This document shows, in pieces, positions 1 through 9,715 of a DNA stretch of 64,000 nt. The DNA comes from Rhodoligotrophos appendicifer (GTDB taxonomy: Bacteria; Pseudomonadota; Alphaproteobacteria; Rhizobiales; Im1): contig NZ_VHKL01000001.1 in the NCBI RefSeq assembly GCF_007474605.1, forward strand, positions 186,001 through 250,000. Reading direction: 5' to 3'. Positions within the stretch are counted from its first letter, which is position 1; every line of letters begins with the position of its first letter. The position numbers were made by a program, and so were the translations under genes. The notes under the pieces are model-generated. The model made no database searches and was not told the origin of the DNA. It worked only from the letters and a program-made list of their open reading frames with translations.

Positions 1-330
1 GCGCGGGACGAGGAGAGCCCTCAGCAGCTCGTCTTCATCAATCCGGAGATCGTCTGGTCCTCGGAGGCCGGCGAGGAATACGAGGAAGGCTGCCTTTCCA
101 TTCCGGAGCAGAAGGGCCTCGTGACCCGTCCATCTGAGGTCAAGATCACGTTTCTCGATCGTGAGGGTGCCTCGCAGGAGATGCATTGCACCGGGTTGCT
201 GGCTATTTGCGTCCAGCATGAGTTGGATCACCTGAACGGCGTTCTCTTCATCGATTATCTCTCGCGGCTCAAGCGCGAGCGGATCACGAAGAAATTCGCC
301 AAAGCCCGTCGCCTGGAGGGCACGAGCTGA
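1..330 (+). CDS. def: Peptide deformylase, 5'-truncated by the window edge
   Basis: This enzyme removes the N-terminal formyl group from nascent proteins, a metal-dependent step in the cytosol. Only the last 109 residues are present; frame 1 is open from the first base. Two of the three deformylase motifs are visible: EEGCLSIP around residues 28-35, which carries the metal-binding cysteine, and the HELDH motif around residues 73-77, which carries two histidine ligands and the catalytic glutamate. The GxGxAAxQ motif lies outside the window. The next gene is fmt, the usual partner that adds the formyl group. The stop codon is at 328-330, so the two genes are almost contiguous and probably cotranscribed. 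Confidence 0.95.
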   Translation, partial: ARDEESPQQLVFINPEIVWSSEAGEEYEEGCLSIPEQKGLVTRPSEVKITFLDREGASQEMHCTGLLAICVQHELDHLNGVLFIDYLSRLKRERITKKFAKARRLEGTS

Positions 331-353
331 GCGCCGGCCCGCGCAGCCTGCGC

Positions 354-1274
354 GTGATCTTCATGGGAACCCCGGGATTCTCCGTCCCGCCGCTGGCCGA
401 GATTCTGTCGCAGGGTCATGAAGTCGTCGCCGTCTATACGCAGCCGCCACGTCCAGCCGGTCGGGGTATGGGAGTTCGCAAGTCTGCAGTGCAGAGCTTC
501 GCGGAATCCCACGGCTTGACGGTCAGGCATCCGGCATCGTTGAAGACCGAGGCGGAACAAGCCGAATTTGCGGCGCTGAGGCCCGACGTGGCGATCGTCG
601 TCGCCTACGGTTTGCTGTTGCCCCAAGCGATACTGGATGCGCCTGTTCAGGGCTGCCTGAATATCCACGCCTCGCTCCTGCCACGCTGGCGGGGAGCCGC
701 GCCCATCCAGCGGGCGATCATGGCGGGAGATCCTGAAACGGGCGTGTCGATCATGCGCATGGAGGCCGGTCTCGATACAGGCCCTGTCTGTCTGTCGGAG
801 CGCGTGCCCATCGAGGCGAGCACAACGGCAAGCGAGTTGCATGATACGCTGAGCGCAATGGGTGCCAGCCTGATCGGCAAAGCCTTGACGATGCTGAGCG
901 AAGGCTCCCTTCACTGCACACCGCAACCCGAGGCGGGCGTCACCTATGCCCGCAAGATCGACAAGGCCGAGGCGCACCTGAACCTGGAGTTGCCGGCAGA
1001 CCAGGTGTTACGCCATATCAACGGCCTGTCACCGTCGCCGGGCGCCTGGGTGATCATCGGTCCCCAGGGCGCGGCCTTCCGCCTGAAGCTGCTGAAAGCG
1101 GAAATCTCGCCGGAGAGCGGCGTGCCTGCGACAGTGCTCGACGACAGGTTGCTCCTGGCATGCGGCACGCAAGCCATACGGCCGCTCGTGGTGCAGCGCG
1201 AAGGCAAGGGGCCGATGGCATTGGCCGACTTCCTCCGCGGCACCAGCATCCAGCCCGGCAGCATGGTCCGCTAA
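354..1274 (+). CDS. fmt: Methionyl-tRNA formyltransferase
   Basis: Transfers a formyl group from 10-formyl-tetrahydrofolate to initiator Met-tRNA. The 306-residue product starts with the family's IFMGTPGFSVPPL segment and has the catalytic region NIHASLLPRWRGAAPIQ around residue 105, followed by the smaller C-terminal tRNA-binding domain. The start is uncertain. GTG at 354 is the first usual start codon after the def stop, but homologous residues (SLR before VIFMGTP) continue upstream to about 345, so initiation could lie slightly further upstream at a non-standard codon. It follows def closely in a def-fmt operon. Length is normal for the family. Confidence 0.95.
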   Translation: MIFMGTPGFSVPPLAEILSQGHEVVAVYTQPPRPAGRGMGVRKSAVQSFAESHGLTVRHPASLKTEAEQAEFAALRPDVAIVVAYGLLLPQAILDAPVQGCLNIHASLLPRWRGAAPIQRAIMAGDPETGVSIMRMEAGLDTGPVCLSERVPIEASTTASELHDTLSAMGASLIGKALTMLSEGSLHCTPQPEAGVTYARKIDKAEAHLNLELPADQVLRHINGLSPSPGAWVIIGPQGAAFRLKLLKAEISPESGVPATVLDDRLLLACGTQAIRPLVVQREGKGPMALADFLRGTSIQPGSMVR

Positions 1275-1296
1275 AGTGTCGGCGCGGGCCTGAAAA

Positions 1297-1854
1297 TCAG
1301 ACCGCGCGAACTTCCTCGACTTCCGGAATGAAGTGGCGGAGCAGGTTCTCGATCCCATGCTTCAGCGTGGCGGTCGAACTCGGGCAACCCGCGCAGGCGC
1401 CTTCCATGTTCAGGAACACGACCCCGCTGCGATAGCCTTGGAAGGTGATGTTGCCGCCATCCTGGGCCACCGCCGGCTGCACCCGGGACTCGAGAAGCTC
1501 CTTGATGGTCTCGACGATCTCCTCGTCCCCATCATCGAAGAACTCGCCTTCGGTGCTCTTGGCCTCCGATCCTTCGTCGATGACCGGCTTGCCGGAGAGG
1601 TAATGCTCCATGATCACCCCGAGAATGGCCGGCTTCAAGTGCTGCCATTCACCATCCGCCTTGGTGACGGAGATATAGTCATCAGCCAGGAAGACGCCGG
1701 TGACGCCACCGACCTCGAACAGCCGGCTCGCCAAGGGAGACACGGCCGCATCGTCTTCGCTACGGAAATCCCGCGGGTCGCCGGGCAGAACGGTCCGGCC
1801 GGGAATGAACTTGAGCGTCGCCGGATTGGGGGTCGCTTCCGTCTGAATGAACAT
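1297..1854 (-). CDS. nfuA: NifU-family iron-sulfur scaffold/carrier protein (NfuA-like)
   Basis: A 185-residue protein of the Nfu type that carries Fe-S clusters to target proteins. The N-terminal half is the Nfu_N domain (starts MFIQTEATPNP, with NPATLKF). The C-terminal half is the NifU_C domain with the cluster-binding C-x2-C motif at about C154 and C157 (CAGCPSS). The gene converges with fmt, leaving 22 bases between the stops. It is divergent from the gene at 2044, so its promoter should lie in 1855-2043. ATG at 1854 is the natural start for this family. The gene symbol follows the usual alphaproteobacterial naming. Confidence 0.9.
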   Translation of the reverse strand: MFIQTEATPNPATLKFIPGRTVLPGDPRDFRSEDDAAVSPLASRLFEVGGVTGVFLADDYISVTKADGEWQHLKPAILGVIMEHYLSGKPVIDEGSEAKSTEGEFFDDGDEEIVETIKELLESRVQPAVAQDGGNITFQGYRSGVVFLNMEGACAGCPSSTATLKHGIENLLRHFIPEVEEVRAV

Positions 1855-2043
1855 GCTGAAATCCTTGGCTTGGCAAAGTTCGGTTGCCCCTAAGATAGGA
1901 ACGGCGGCGCGCGAAGTCCAGGCATAGCGGGGCCTCGAACTCTCCCGCGATCCGGTTGCGTCACAATCGAGCTCCGACCGAAATACCGCCCCCCACCAGA
2001 CACATTCACCCGCTCATCTGCCCACGACAGCAATGGGGCAAAG

Positions 2044-2727
2044 ATGAAGCCTAACCTGATCCTAAAAGGACTGATGATTGCCGCGATCACGCTGAGTGCG
2101 AGCCCGTCGCTTGGCCACGAAACCTGTGACCTGGGCACGCCCGAAGAGATCGTCTTCTACAGCGACTCTCCTGATCCGGAGCCGACCTTCTTCGAGCGGG
2201 TCGCGGGCTGGTGGAGATTCTGGTTCCACGAGCCGATCCCCAAGGAGCGCACCGAAGTCTACCTTCGGAAGTTTGCCGCCGATCCCAGCTTCACGGGAAT
2301 CGAGCTGACCGGGATGGAGGTCACCTGCGGACCCGACCAGCTGACGCTTTTCAAATTAACAATGCTCCGCCAACCCAACGAGGAAATTGTATCGCATCAT
2401 AAATTTGTATTTTCCAACACCATGGAGACGTTACGAAATAAACGGCATTCATTTGTCAATGAATGGGATGTTTACGGAGGCATAATATCCAAAAACACCC
2501 GCCGCTATGTTTTTAGTCGGAATGAATCAACGTTTGGAAGCTGCAGAGATGACTATAACAGTGTATACACAGTTGGTATTTGTCACTTTTACTCAAAGTT
2601 CGATAACTTGAAGATTGAAACATATATTATTGGCCAAAGACATGCCGATGATATTAGGAAAAACAAACATACAATAACAGAGAAGTTTGACTTTATTATA
2701 GATTCAATCTCAATAGACCTTAGGTAA
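2044..2727 (+). CDS. Small predicted exported protein, unknown function
   Basis: I do not recognise this 227-residue protein. Residues 1-24 look like a Sec signal peptide: Lys near the start, a hydrophobic stretch (LMIAAITLSAS), then a likely cleavage after SLG or nearby. No catalytic motif or lipobox is evident. Base composition changes inside the gene: the first 300 bases are GC-rich like the genome, while the rest is clearly AT-rich with AT-ending codons. The same AT-rich stretch continues into the next gene, whose start is 11 bases after this stop, so the two are probably cotranscribed. The mosaic composition suggests part of the pair was acquired by recombination. Confidence 0.6.
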   Translation: MKPNLILKGLMIAAITLSASPSLGHETCDLGTPEEIVFYSDSPDPEPTFFERVAGWWRFWFHEPIPKERTEVYLRKFAADPSFTGIELTGMEVTCGPDQLTLFKLTMLRQPNEEIVSHHKFVFSNTMETLRNKRHSFVNEWDVYGGIISKNTRRYVFSRNESTFGSCRDDYNSVYTVGICHFYSKFDNLKIETYIIGQRHADDIRKNKHTITEKFDFIIDSISIDLR

Positions 2728-3170
2728 CAAGGTGTTACATGCAAACTAGTTCTAGTTATAGTAAAACTCACCACAGATCAATGACCAGTGACGAACACAA
2801 AATATTAGAATTCCTTAGTGAGAATTATCCAGAAGCTTCCTATCATTATCTATTTTCGATCACAGAAGAAACTTTTGATTCGAATGCTTGGTTTGCTCAC
2901 GCCCGTTGGATAAACGCTGGAGTGGGCCCCGCGGCAGCATTTACCTACGCCAAAATACTTCATGCCTCCGTCGTTTTAGGGAGAACGTTGGATTCTACAG
3001 TCATCTCCAACGATATCCGAACTGATGTAGTTCAAAAAATACTTGATAGAAAATCCATCCCAACTCTCCATCAACTTCTTGAAAATGACGCTTCCGTAGT
3101 TGTGAACGGCCACAAAATTCCGAAACATCTCTGGGTTGGGAGGAGCATTTTATCTGAACTGTTTCTCGAT
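2345..3170. other. AT-rich patch across the junction of two genes
   Basis: From about 2345 to about 3170 the sequence is visibly AT-rich against a strongly GC-rich background on both sides. The patch covers the 3' half of the small exported-protein gene and the first 430 bases of the 785-residue gene. Edges are approximate because they were judged by eye. No tRNA, integrase or direct repeats were seen at the edges. Confidence 0.65.
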
Positions 3171-5096
3171 GGTGATCAGGACACCTATGGCGACAACGCG
3201 AGCGATATAGCGCATGGCGTGGTGTCGGATCTTCTCGGAGGGTTGGCGGCATTCGGCCACGGCATCGCCCGGGGCCAGAGGCAAGACATTCTTCCTCAGA
3301 TGATGATCGATGACCCGACCACCGAGAGCCACCATCTGGTGAAGTGGGAAAAGGCGATCGCTGAAGCTTATGTCGAAACGGGCGTGCCGCGCCCGGCCAG
3401 AGGCGACGCAAACGCAGCGCCGACCGAAAGGTCATGGTCCCAACTGATTGGCGACACTCTCGACACAGTGGAGCGCAACGTCGGCGACGTCTTCGATGAG
3501 ATCGAAACAGTCGTGAATCACGTTACCAATAACAAGGATGAGTATATCGCTTTGCTGGGGACGCTTGGCGATGAGTTGCGGCTATTCAAGGACAGGCTTG
3601 AGGGCTCCACACCGGAGATGGCAGTCGGTGCCGGGACCACTCCCCTGCTCACTCATCAGCCCGCATCCGAAAGCAAGGCTGATGCGGAAGCCGCCAGCCC
3701 GCCCGGCATCTTCAAGACGGCGCCCATAGAACCCTTTCAACAGCCACAGGTGGAGCTGAAGGGCGACGCCGAGGCCACCGCCGCTCCTCTTTCTCCGACT
3801 CAATCCTACCCGCTCGGAAAGGAGTCGGCGCTTCCCGCAACGGTTGAGGCCATACCTGTATCGGCGTCGGCCCCGCCGGCGGCGGATGCGGCCCCCGAGC
3901 CCAAGACCCAGCCGACGCCGCGGCCTTACCATATCCTCGACTTGGCGCTCGAAGAGTTGTTTTCACCCGAAGCCTCCGCCTCACCGGCGAGGCCCGACAC
4001 TGCCTCGCCGCACTCTGCCGCCCCGACTCCGGCCGACCCCGCCCCGATCGAGGAGCGGGCATATGTCGAAACCTCTCCCGAGAAATCCATCCACTGCAGG
4101 TTCAACTCTCTCGAACCCAGGTGCCAAACCAACCCCAATTACAATCCCGTGCACGTCCCGTCCGTACACATTCCCAAGAAGCCCAACTTCGCGCCCCCGA
4201 AGCCGGTTGCTCCCATCAATCCGCTTCCGGGTTTCAATCCCCGCCCGGGCTGGATGGAGCCGAAATGGGTACCGCCACATGAGACGTCCTCCGGAAGAGG
4301 CATGGGCACGTTCGGGGGGAGTAACGGCGGCGGAGGCACCGGCGAAGTCCGTTGGGTGCCGGATCAGAGTTGGAAGAGCAGTCCGCCGATCCCTCGAGCG
4401 AGGCCGGAACCCTTCGCTCCCGTCTCTCCCTTTAACATCAGCTCGCATACCGGCTTTGGCAGCAGCGGATTTGGTCGACGGGGAATGGTGCCGGTGGTCC
4501 TGGATCTGGACGGCGACGGAATTGAGCTGATCGGCGCCAGCCTTTCTCCCGTGGCCATGGACGTCGATGGAGATGGTGCGGTGGAGAGTGTCGGCTGGGT
4601 CGGACAGGACGACGCCTTGCTCGCCGTGGATCTTGATCAGTCCGGCGTCATCGAGGCATTGGAGGAATTCGCCTTTGCTCAAGCAGACGACGAACTGAGC
4701 GATCTGGAAGCCTTTGCGCGAGATTACGATAGCAACCGCGACGGCGTTTTCGATGCCGCGGATAGTGCATTCCCGCTGGCAGGCATCTGGCAGGACGAAA
4801 ACCAGAACGGCATGTGCGAGCAAGAAGAATTCAGAACCCTCGCCGAAGCCGGCATTCTCGCCATCGATCTGGATGCCGAAAAGGATAATGTCGAGGTCGA
4901 TGGCAACATCATCGTCGCCCACGGCCTGTATCGCCGTGATGACGGATCTGAGGGCATGCTTGCCGATGTTCTGCTCAGCCGAGAAGGCGATGATGACGAG
5001 GGTGACGGCCTAGAAAGGCATCTCGAACAGGCAATCGCCGAGATGACCGTGCTTGCGTTCCTCACGCAGCCTGAAACGGCCGCTTACGTACACTGA
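2739..5096 (+). CDS. Large mosaic protein with a C-terminal aspartate-rich, calcium-binding-type domain
   Basis: A 785-residue protein in three parts. Residues 1 to about 240 form an unrecognised mostly helical domain, AT-rich in coding for its first 145 residues. Residues about 290-590 are low-complexity, rich in Pro, Ala, Ser and Gly. Residues about 580-785 carry PVVLDLDGDGIELI, then DVDGDG, a GWVGQDD segment and DYDSNRDGVFDAAD, with IWQDENQNG. This is the pattern seen at the C-terminal side of many large secreted RTX-type or repeat exoproteins, where such D-x-D-x-D-G loops bind calcium. RTX nonapeptide repeats are absent and no signal peptide is visible, so secretion is a guess. ATG 2739 has AAGG upstream; ATG 2793 is an alternative. 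No secretion genes lie nearby. Confidence 0.6.
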   Translation: MQTSSSYSKTHHRSMTSDEHKILEFLSENYPEASYHYLFSITEETFDSNAWFAHARWINAGVGPAAAFTYAKILHASVVLGRTLDSTVISNDIRTDVVQKILDRKSIPTLHQLLENDASVVVNGHKIPKHLWVGRSILSELFLDGDQDTYGDNASDIAHGVVSDLLGGLAAFGHGIARGQRQDILPQMMIDDPTTESHHLVKWEKAIAEAYVETGVPRPARGDANAAPTERSWSQLIGDTLDTVERNVGDVFDEIETVVNHVTNNKDEYIALLGTLGDELRLFKDRLEGSTPEMAVGAGTTPLLTHQPASESKADAEAASPPGIFKTAPIEPFQQPQVELKGDAEATAAPLSPTQSYPLGKESALPATVEAIPVSASAPPAADAAPEPKTQPTPRPYHILDLALEELFSPEASASPARPDTASPHSAAPTPADPAPIEERAYVETSPEKSIHCRFNSLEPRCQTNPNYNPVHVPSVHIPKKPNFAPPKPVAPINPLPGFNPRPGWMEPKWVPPHETSSGRGMGTFGGSNGGGGTGEVRWVPDQSWKSSPPIPRARPEPFAPVSPFNISSHTGFGSSGFGRRGMVPVVLDLDGDGIELIGASLSPVAMDVDGDGAVESVGWVGQDDALLAVDLDQSGVIEALEEFAFAQADDELSDLEAFARDYDSNRDGVFDAADSAFPLAGIWQDENQNGMCEQEEFRTLAEAGILAIDLDAEKDNVEVDGNIIVAHGLYRRDDGSEGMLADVLLSREGDDDEGDGLERHLEQAIAEMTVLAFLTQPETAAYVH

Positions 5097-5105
5097 ACCG
5101 GCCCA

Positions 5106-6140
5106 TTACCCCACGAAGCCCACGATCTTCCTCACCTCTGCGAAGATCGGGGCGGCGATCTGCCGGGCGCGCTGGGCGCCCTCGGCGAGGATCGTGTCGA
5201 TATGCGACTGGTCATCCATCAGCCGCTTCATCTCGCCGGTAATGGGGCTCAGTTTTTCAACCGCGACGTCGATCAGCGCCTGCTTGAACCCTGAAAACTG
5301 GGCACCGCCGAACTCCGTCAGCACATCGGCGATCGGCTTGTCGGTCAGCGCGGCGTAGATTCCCACCAGGTTTGAAGCTTCAGGGCGGCTTTCCAGCCCC
5401 TTCGCCTCGCTGGGGAGCGGCTCGGGATCGGTCTTCGCCTTGCGGATCTTCTTCGCGATCGTGTCGGCGTCATCCGTGAGGTTGATTCGAGACAGGTCGG
5501 AGGGATCGGATTTCGACATCTTCTTGGTGCCGTCGCGCAAGCTCATGACCCGCGTCGCCGGTCCCGCAATCAGCGGCTCGGTAAGGGGAAAAAAGCCATC
5601 ATTGTAGCCGGCCTCGGCGATCGTCTCGGCAAAATCATTGTTGAACTTCTGTGCGATGTCGCGCGCGAGCTCGAGATGCTGCTTCTGATCCTCTCCGACA
5701 GGAACATGTGTCGCGCGATAGGCAAGAATGTCGGCCGCCATTAGACTGGGATAGGCATAGAGGCCGACGGAGGCATTCTCCCGGTCCTTGCCCGCCTTCT
5801 CCTTGAACTGCGTCATCCGGTTCAACCAGCCGAGCCTGGCGACGCAATTGAACACCCAGGCGAGCTCTGCATGGGCGGAGACCTGGCTCTGGTTGAAGAC
5901 GATGTGCCGCTTTGCATCGATGCCCGCGGCGATGAAGGCCGCCGTCACTTCGCGCGTGTTATGGGCGAGCTCATGCGGATCCTGCCACACCGTGATGGCA
6001 TGCATGTCGACGACGCAGAAGATGCATTCGAAGCTCTCCTGCAGCGGCACGAATCGCGACACCGCACCAAGATAATTGCCGAGATGCAGGTTTCCGGTCG
6101 GTTGAACGCCGGAGAATACGCGCGGGCGTAAGGAATTCAT
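5106..6140 (-). CDS. trpS: Tryptophanyl-tRNA synthetase
   Basis: Class I aminoacyl-tRNA synthetase charging tRNA-Trp. The 344-residue protein starts with [18 protein letters not shown], which contains the HIGH-type motif (HLGN), and has the KMSKSDPSD loop around residue 200. Both are needed for ATP binding and adenylate formation. Length is normal. It lies downstream of murJ on the same strand with 30 bases between them, an arrangement common in Rhizobiales. Its 3' end converges with the large mosaic gene, with 9 bases between stops. Confidence 0.97.
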   Translation of the reverse strand: MNSLRPRVFSGVQPTGNLHLGNYLGAVSRFVPLQESFECIFCVVDMHAITVWQDPHELAHNTREVTAAFIAAGIDAKRHIVFNQSQVSAHAELAWVFNCVARLGWLNRMTQFKEKAGKDRENASVGLYAYPSLMAADILAYRATHVPVGEDQKQHLELARDIAQKFNNDFAETIAEAGYNDGFFPLTEPLIAGPATRVMSLRDGTKKMSKSDPSDLSRINLTDDADTIAKKIRKAKTDPEPLPSEAKGLESRPEASNLVGIYAALTDKPIADVLTEFGGAQFSGFKQALIDVAVEKLSPITGEMKRLMDDQSHIDTILAEGAQRARQIAAPIFAEVRKIVGFVG

Positions 6141-6170
6141 GAGGGTCTCCGCAAACTCGCGCTATATCGC

Positions 6171-7775
6171 CTAAATGTCCGGGGATGCCAAGCCCTCGGG
6201 TGGCGGCGACGCCGGCGGGCGGCGCATCATGCGTTTCATCTCGCCGAAGGAGAACGCCCTTATCAACTGGCCCACGCCGAAAAAAATCACCGCCCCACCG
6301 ATGACCAGCGCCAGGAAGCAGCCAAGCTGCAGGAGGAAGGACACGCCCGGAACGAAAATTCCCGCTAGCGGCCATACCAATGCGGCGATGAGGCCGGCGC
6401 CCATGACGAGACTCGCCACCAGGATCCGCGGCAGCTTGGAGCGGAGCCGGTCATCCGTCTCGAACTGTCCTCGGTGCACCAGAATGCCCGCCAGCAGCAG
6501 CGTGTTGACCCAGGCGGAAAGCGTCGTTGCCAGAGCGATGCCCACATGGCCGATGAAGGAGAAACTCGCCAGGCTTCCGGTGATGTTGACCGCCACGGCC
6601 ACCCCGGCGCAGATCATCGGCGTCTTCGTATCCTCATTGGCGAAGAATGTCGGCGTGAAGATCTTGATCAGCACATAGGCGGGGAGCCCGAGCCCAAAGG
6701 CAGCCAGCGCCTGCGAAGTCGCGACAGTGTCCGCCGCGGTGAAATTTCCGTACTCGAAAAGCATGTGCACGATCGCCACCGGCATGGCGACCAGCGCAAT
6801 CGTCGAGGGCAGCGTCAGGAGCATCGACATCTCGATGGCGCGATTCTGGGTGTGCCGCATGCCGACCAGGTCACCCGCACGCAGGCGGCGCGACAGATCC
6901 GGCAAGAGCACGATCCCCATGGCGACACCGATCAGCCCCAGCGGCAGCTGATAGACACGGTCCGCGTAATAAAGCCATGCCGGGGCATGGGGAATGAGTG
7001 AGGCGATCATGGTGCCAATCACCAGATTGATCTGGGTGATACCGGCCGCGATCGTTCCCGGGATGCCCAGCCTGAACAGTCTGCGTACGCCGGGCGTGAG
7101 CCTCGGCATCCTGGGACGGAGATTCATGCCCGATGCATAGGACGCCCAGGCCAGCATGATGAGCTGCAGCAATCCGGAGATGGCGATCGACCACATCAGC
7201 AGTTCGGCCGTCCGAGCCTCTGCACCCCAGCTCAGCCAAGCGGCGGTCGCCAAAGTACCGATCTGCATCACGTTCAGGATGATGGGTGCGGCTGCAGGGA
7301 AGGAGAACTTGCCGAGGCTGTTCAGAACGCCAGAGAAGAAGGCGACTAGCGACATGAACATCAAATACGGGAACCCGATGCGCGACAGCGTCACCGCAAG
7401 GTCGAACTGTGCATCGCTCTCGGCAAATCCCGGTGCGATCACCAGCATGACGAGCGGCATGGCGATTTCGGCGACGACGACGAACAAGGTGAGCGCCACC
7501 ACCATGACGCTCATGACCTCTTCGCCAAAGCGTCGAGCCGCGCCCTCCCCTTCTCCTTCCAGGCGCTTGGCGAAAAGAGGAACGAAGGCGGAGTTGAAGG
7601 CGCCCTCCGCAAACAGGCTGCGGAACATGTTTGGCAGCCGCACCGCCACCACGAACGCACCGGCCACAGGCCCGGTCCCGAGCATCCCGGCGGAGAGCGC
7701 GTCTCGCACATAGCCGAGCACGCGGCTCGCCATGGTGTAGCCGCTCACGGTCATCGCCGAGCGGAGAAGGTTCAT
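6171..7775 (-). CDS. murJ: Lipid II flippase MurJ (MviN family)
   Basis: Polytopic inner-membrane protein of about 534 residues proposed to flip lipid II, the peptidoglycan precursor. Numerous hydrophobic segments run through the whole length, and the N-terminus MNLLRSAMTVSGYTMASRVL with GYVRD is characteristic of the MviN/MurJ family. ATG 7775 was chosen because a GGGGA ribosome site lies about 7 bases upstream; the reading frame also has an ATG at 7796 that would add 7 residues but lacks a good ribosome site. trpS follows immediately. The divergent rph gene shares the upstream region 7776-7960. Confidence 0.93.
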   Translation of the reverse strand: MNLLRSAMTVSGYTMASRVLGYVRDALSAGMLGTGPVAGAFVVAVRLPNMFRSLFAEGAFNSAFVPLFAKRLEGEGEGAARRFGEEVMSVMVVALTLFVVVAEIAMPLVMLVIAPGFAESDAQFDLAVTLSRIGFPYLMFMSLVAFFSGVLNSLGKFSFPAAAPIILNVMQIGTLATAAWLSWGAEARTAELLMWSIAISGLLQLIMLAWASYASGMNLRPRMPRLTPGVRRLFRLGIPGTIAAGITQINLVIGTMIASLIPHAPAWLYYADRVYQLPLGLIGVAMGIVLLPDLSRRLRAGDLVGMRHTQNRAIEMSMLLTLPSTIALVAMPVAIVHMLFEYGNFTAADTVATSQALAAFGLGLPAYVLIKIFTPTFFANEDTKTPMICAGVAVAVNITGSLASFSFIGHVGIALATTLSAWVNTLLLAGILVHRGQFETDDRLRSKLPRILVASLVMGAGLIAALVWPLAGIFVPGVSFLLQLGCFLALVIGGAVIFFGVGQLIRAFSFGEMKRMMRRPPASPPPEGLASPDI

Positions 7776-7960
7776 GCCTCGGTCCCCGAAAAACATCTCT
7801 GTGGCCTAGTGCCTTATCAGTGCGGCGACTGAAGTTAAACGCGCCTTAAGCCGCGGCGGCGATCAAAGGCGGACTTTGCGTTGCGGCCTCCTCGTGCTTC
7901 GATTACAAACCCGGCTCGGTGCCGATCCGGCCCGCGACGACCAGCCGCTTAGGAGCATTG

Positions 7961-8674
7961 ATGCGACCCTCTCACCGTGAAGCCCATGAAATCCGTGCCG
8001 TGAGCCTCGAGCGGGGCGTGTCGAAGCACGCGGAGGGCTCGTGTCTGGTCCGTTTCGGCGACACCCATGTCCTTTGCACGGCCAGCCTGGAGACACGCGT
8101 TCCAGGCTGGATGCGTGGCAACGGCAAAGGCTGGGTGACAGGCGAATATGGCATGCTGCCGCGCGCCACCCATGAGCGGACTCAGCGCGAGGCCGCCACC
8201 GGCAAACGCGGCGGGCGCACTTTGGAGATCCAGCGGCTGATTGGCCGGTCGCTGCGGTCGGCCGTCGATCTCGGCAAGCTCGGCGAGAACCAGATCACCA
8301 TCGACTGCGATGTGATCCAGGCCGATGGCGGCACCCGGACGGCGGCGATCACGGGTGGCTGGGTGGCTTTGCATGACTGCCTCCATTGGATGAAGGCGCG
8401 CAACATGGTCAAGGAAATGCCCCTGACCCACCAGATCGCCGCCATCTCATGCGGCATCTATCGCGGCAACGCCGTATGCGACCTCGATTATGCCGAGGAC
8501 TCAGAGGCGGGAGCGGATGCGAATTTCGTGATGAACGGCGACGGCCACCTGATCGAAATCCAAGGGACGGCTGAAGGAGCTCCCTTCACGGAGGAGCAGT
8601 TCATCGAGCTTCTGAAGCTGGCGCGTCAGGGGATCACCCGTCTCCTCGACCTCCAGAAAACAGCTGTGAGCTGA
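7961..8674 (+). CDS. rph: Ribonuclease PH
   Basis: Phosphorolytic 3'-5' exoribonuclease that trims tRNA 3' ends. The 237-residue protein starts [12 protein letters not shown], matches the family along its full length, and contains the phosphate-site region ([10 protein letters not shown], around residues 126-135) and [19 protein letters not shown]. The frame is open from GTG 7919, but ATG 7961 matches the conserved N-terminus and has TTAGGAG a few bases upstream. It begins a tight cluster rph, VOC protein, rdgB, hemW with gaps or overlaps of only a few bases, suggesting one operon. Confidence 0.96.
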   Translation: MRPSHREAHEIRAVSLERGVSKHAEGSCLVRFGDTHVLCTASLETRVPGWMRGNGKGWVTGEYGMLPRATHERTQREAATGKRGGRTLEIQRLIGRSLRSAVDLGKLGENQITIDCDVIQADGGTRTAAITGGWVALHDCLHWMKARNMVKEMPLTHQIAAISCGIYRGNAVCDLDYAEDSEAGADANFVMNGDGHLIEIQGTAEGAPFTEEQFIELLKLARQGITRLLDLQKTAVS

Positions 8675-8678
8675 GACC

Positions 8679-9089
8679 ATGAGCCCCGACGGCATCCTTG
8701 AGACGTCCCTCTACGCGACGGATCTCGACGCCGCTGAGGCCTTCTACACGGAGGTTTTGGGGCTGAAGCTGGTGATCAAGGTGAAGGGCCGTCATGTGTT
8801 CTTCTCCTGCGGTCAGCAGATGCTTCTGATCTTCAACCCTGAAGCGACGCGCGAACCGCCGAAGCCCGGAATGCTTCCTGTCCCGCCACATGGGGCGGAG
8901 GGGGAAGGCCATCTGTGCTTCCGCGCCGACGCCGAAGGACTCAAGCGTTGGCAGGCGCATCTCCAGGACCATGGCGTGGAGATCGAAGCGGCCTTTGAGT
9001 GGCCCAAGGGCGGCCGATCAATTTATTTCCGAGACCCTGCCGGCAACTCCATCGAATTCGCCGAGCCGAGCATCTGGGGCTTCTCGTGA
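8679..9089 (+). CDS. VOC-family (glyoxalase/bleomycin-resistance/dioxygenase fold) protein
   Basis: A 136-residue single vicinal-oxygen-chelate module: [22 protein letters not shown] at the N-terminus and [12 protein letters not shown] with a C-terminal glutamate typical of the metal-binding strand. Members bind a divalent metal and act as lyases, dioxygenases or resistance proteins, so the substrate cannot be told here. It sits between rph and rdgB; the ATG is 4 bases after the rph stop and the TGA overlaps the GTG start of rdgB. Cotranscription with RNA and nucleotide housekeeping genes is likely, though a functional tie is not obvious. Confidence 0.85.
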   Translation: MSPDGILETSLYATDLDAAEAFYTEVLGLKLVIKVKGRHVFFSCGQQMLLIFNPEATREPPKPGMLPVPPHGAEGEGHLCFRADAEGLKRWQAHLQDHGVEIEAAFEWPKGGRSIYFRDPAGNSIEFAEPSIWGFS

Positions 9090-9715
9090 CGGCCCGTCTT
9101 TTCATCGGGCCGAAGCTGGTCGTGGCCAGCCACAATAAGGGAAAGCTCCGCGAGATCGCCGACCTCCTCGCCCCGCTCGGGATCGAGACCGTTTCGGCCG
9201 CAGATCTCGGGCTCGCCGAGCCGGAGGAAACTGGCAGCACGTTCGAGGCGAATGCCATCCTGAAGGCGCGTGCAGCGGCCATGGCCTCGCGATGGCCGGC
9301 GCTCGCCGATGACAGCGGCCTCTCTGTGGACGCGCTCGACGGAGCGCCGGGGATCTTCTCGGCACGATGGGCGGGCCCCTCCAAGGATTTTCACGCAGCG
9401 ATGCAGAGGATCGAGGACGCGCTCCTGGAGAAAGGCGCCACGAGGCCGGAGCAGCGCGGTGCCTCCTTCGTCTGCGCCCTTGCCCTGGCCTGGCCCGACG
9501 ACCATGTGGAAGTCTTCGAGGGCCGCGTCACGGGAACTCTGGTCTGGCCACCCCGCGGAAACCATGGGTTCGGCTACGATCCGATCTTCGTGGCGGATGG
9601 ATCTTCCGAAACCTTCGGCGAGATGGACCCTGCGGCCAAGCATGCGATTTCACACCGCGCCCGTGCCTTTGCGGCGCTGACCGAACAGGTCTTGAAGACC
9701 CATGAGGACGACTGA
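9086..9715 (+). CDS. rdgB: dITP/XTP pyrophosphatase (Ham1/RdgB)
   Basis: House-cleaning nucleotidase that hydrolyses dITP, ITP and XTP to the monophosphates, keeping deaminated purines out of nucleic acids. The 209-residue protein has the family start ([13 protein letters not shown]), the [25 protein letters not shown] signature region around residue 72, and GFGYDPIFV near the C-terminus. The frame is open from 8999, but GTG 9086 overlaps the preceding TGA (GTGA) and gives the expected N-terminus. It overlaps the hemW start by 14 bases. Confidence 0.95.
   Translation: MTARLFIGPKLVVASHNKGKLREIADLLAPLGIETVSAADLGLAEPEETGSTFEANAILKARAAAMASRWPALADDSGLSVDALDGAPGIFSARWAGPSKDFHAAMQRIEDALLEKGATRPEQRGASFVCALALAWPDDHVEVFEGRVTGTLVWPPRGNHGFGYDPIFVADGSSETFGEMDPAAKHAISHRARAFAALTEQVLKTHEDD

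Noticed and set aside
3981-4922. 313-residue minus-strand open frame inside the large mosaic gene
   Set aside because: It lies fully antisense to a gene with a recognisable domain and has no motif or ribosome site; a by-product of GC-rich coding sequence.
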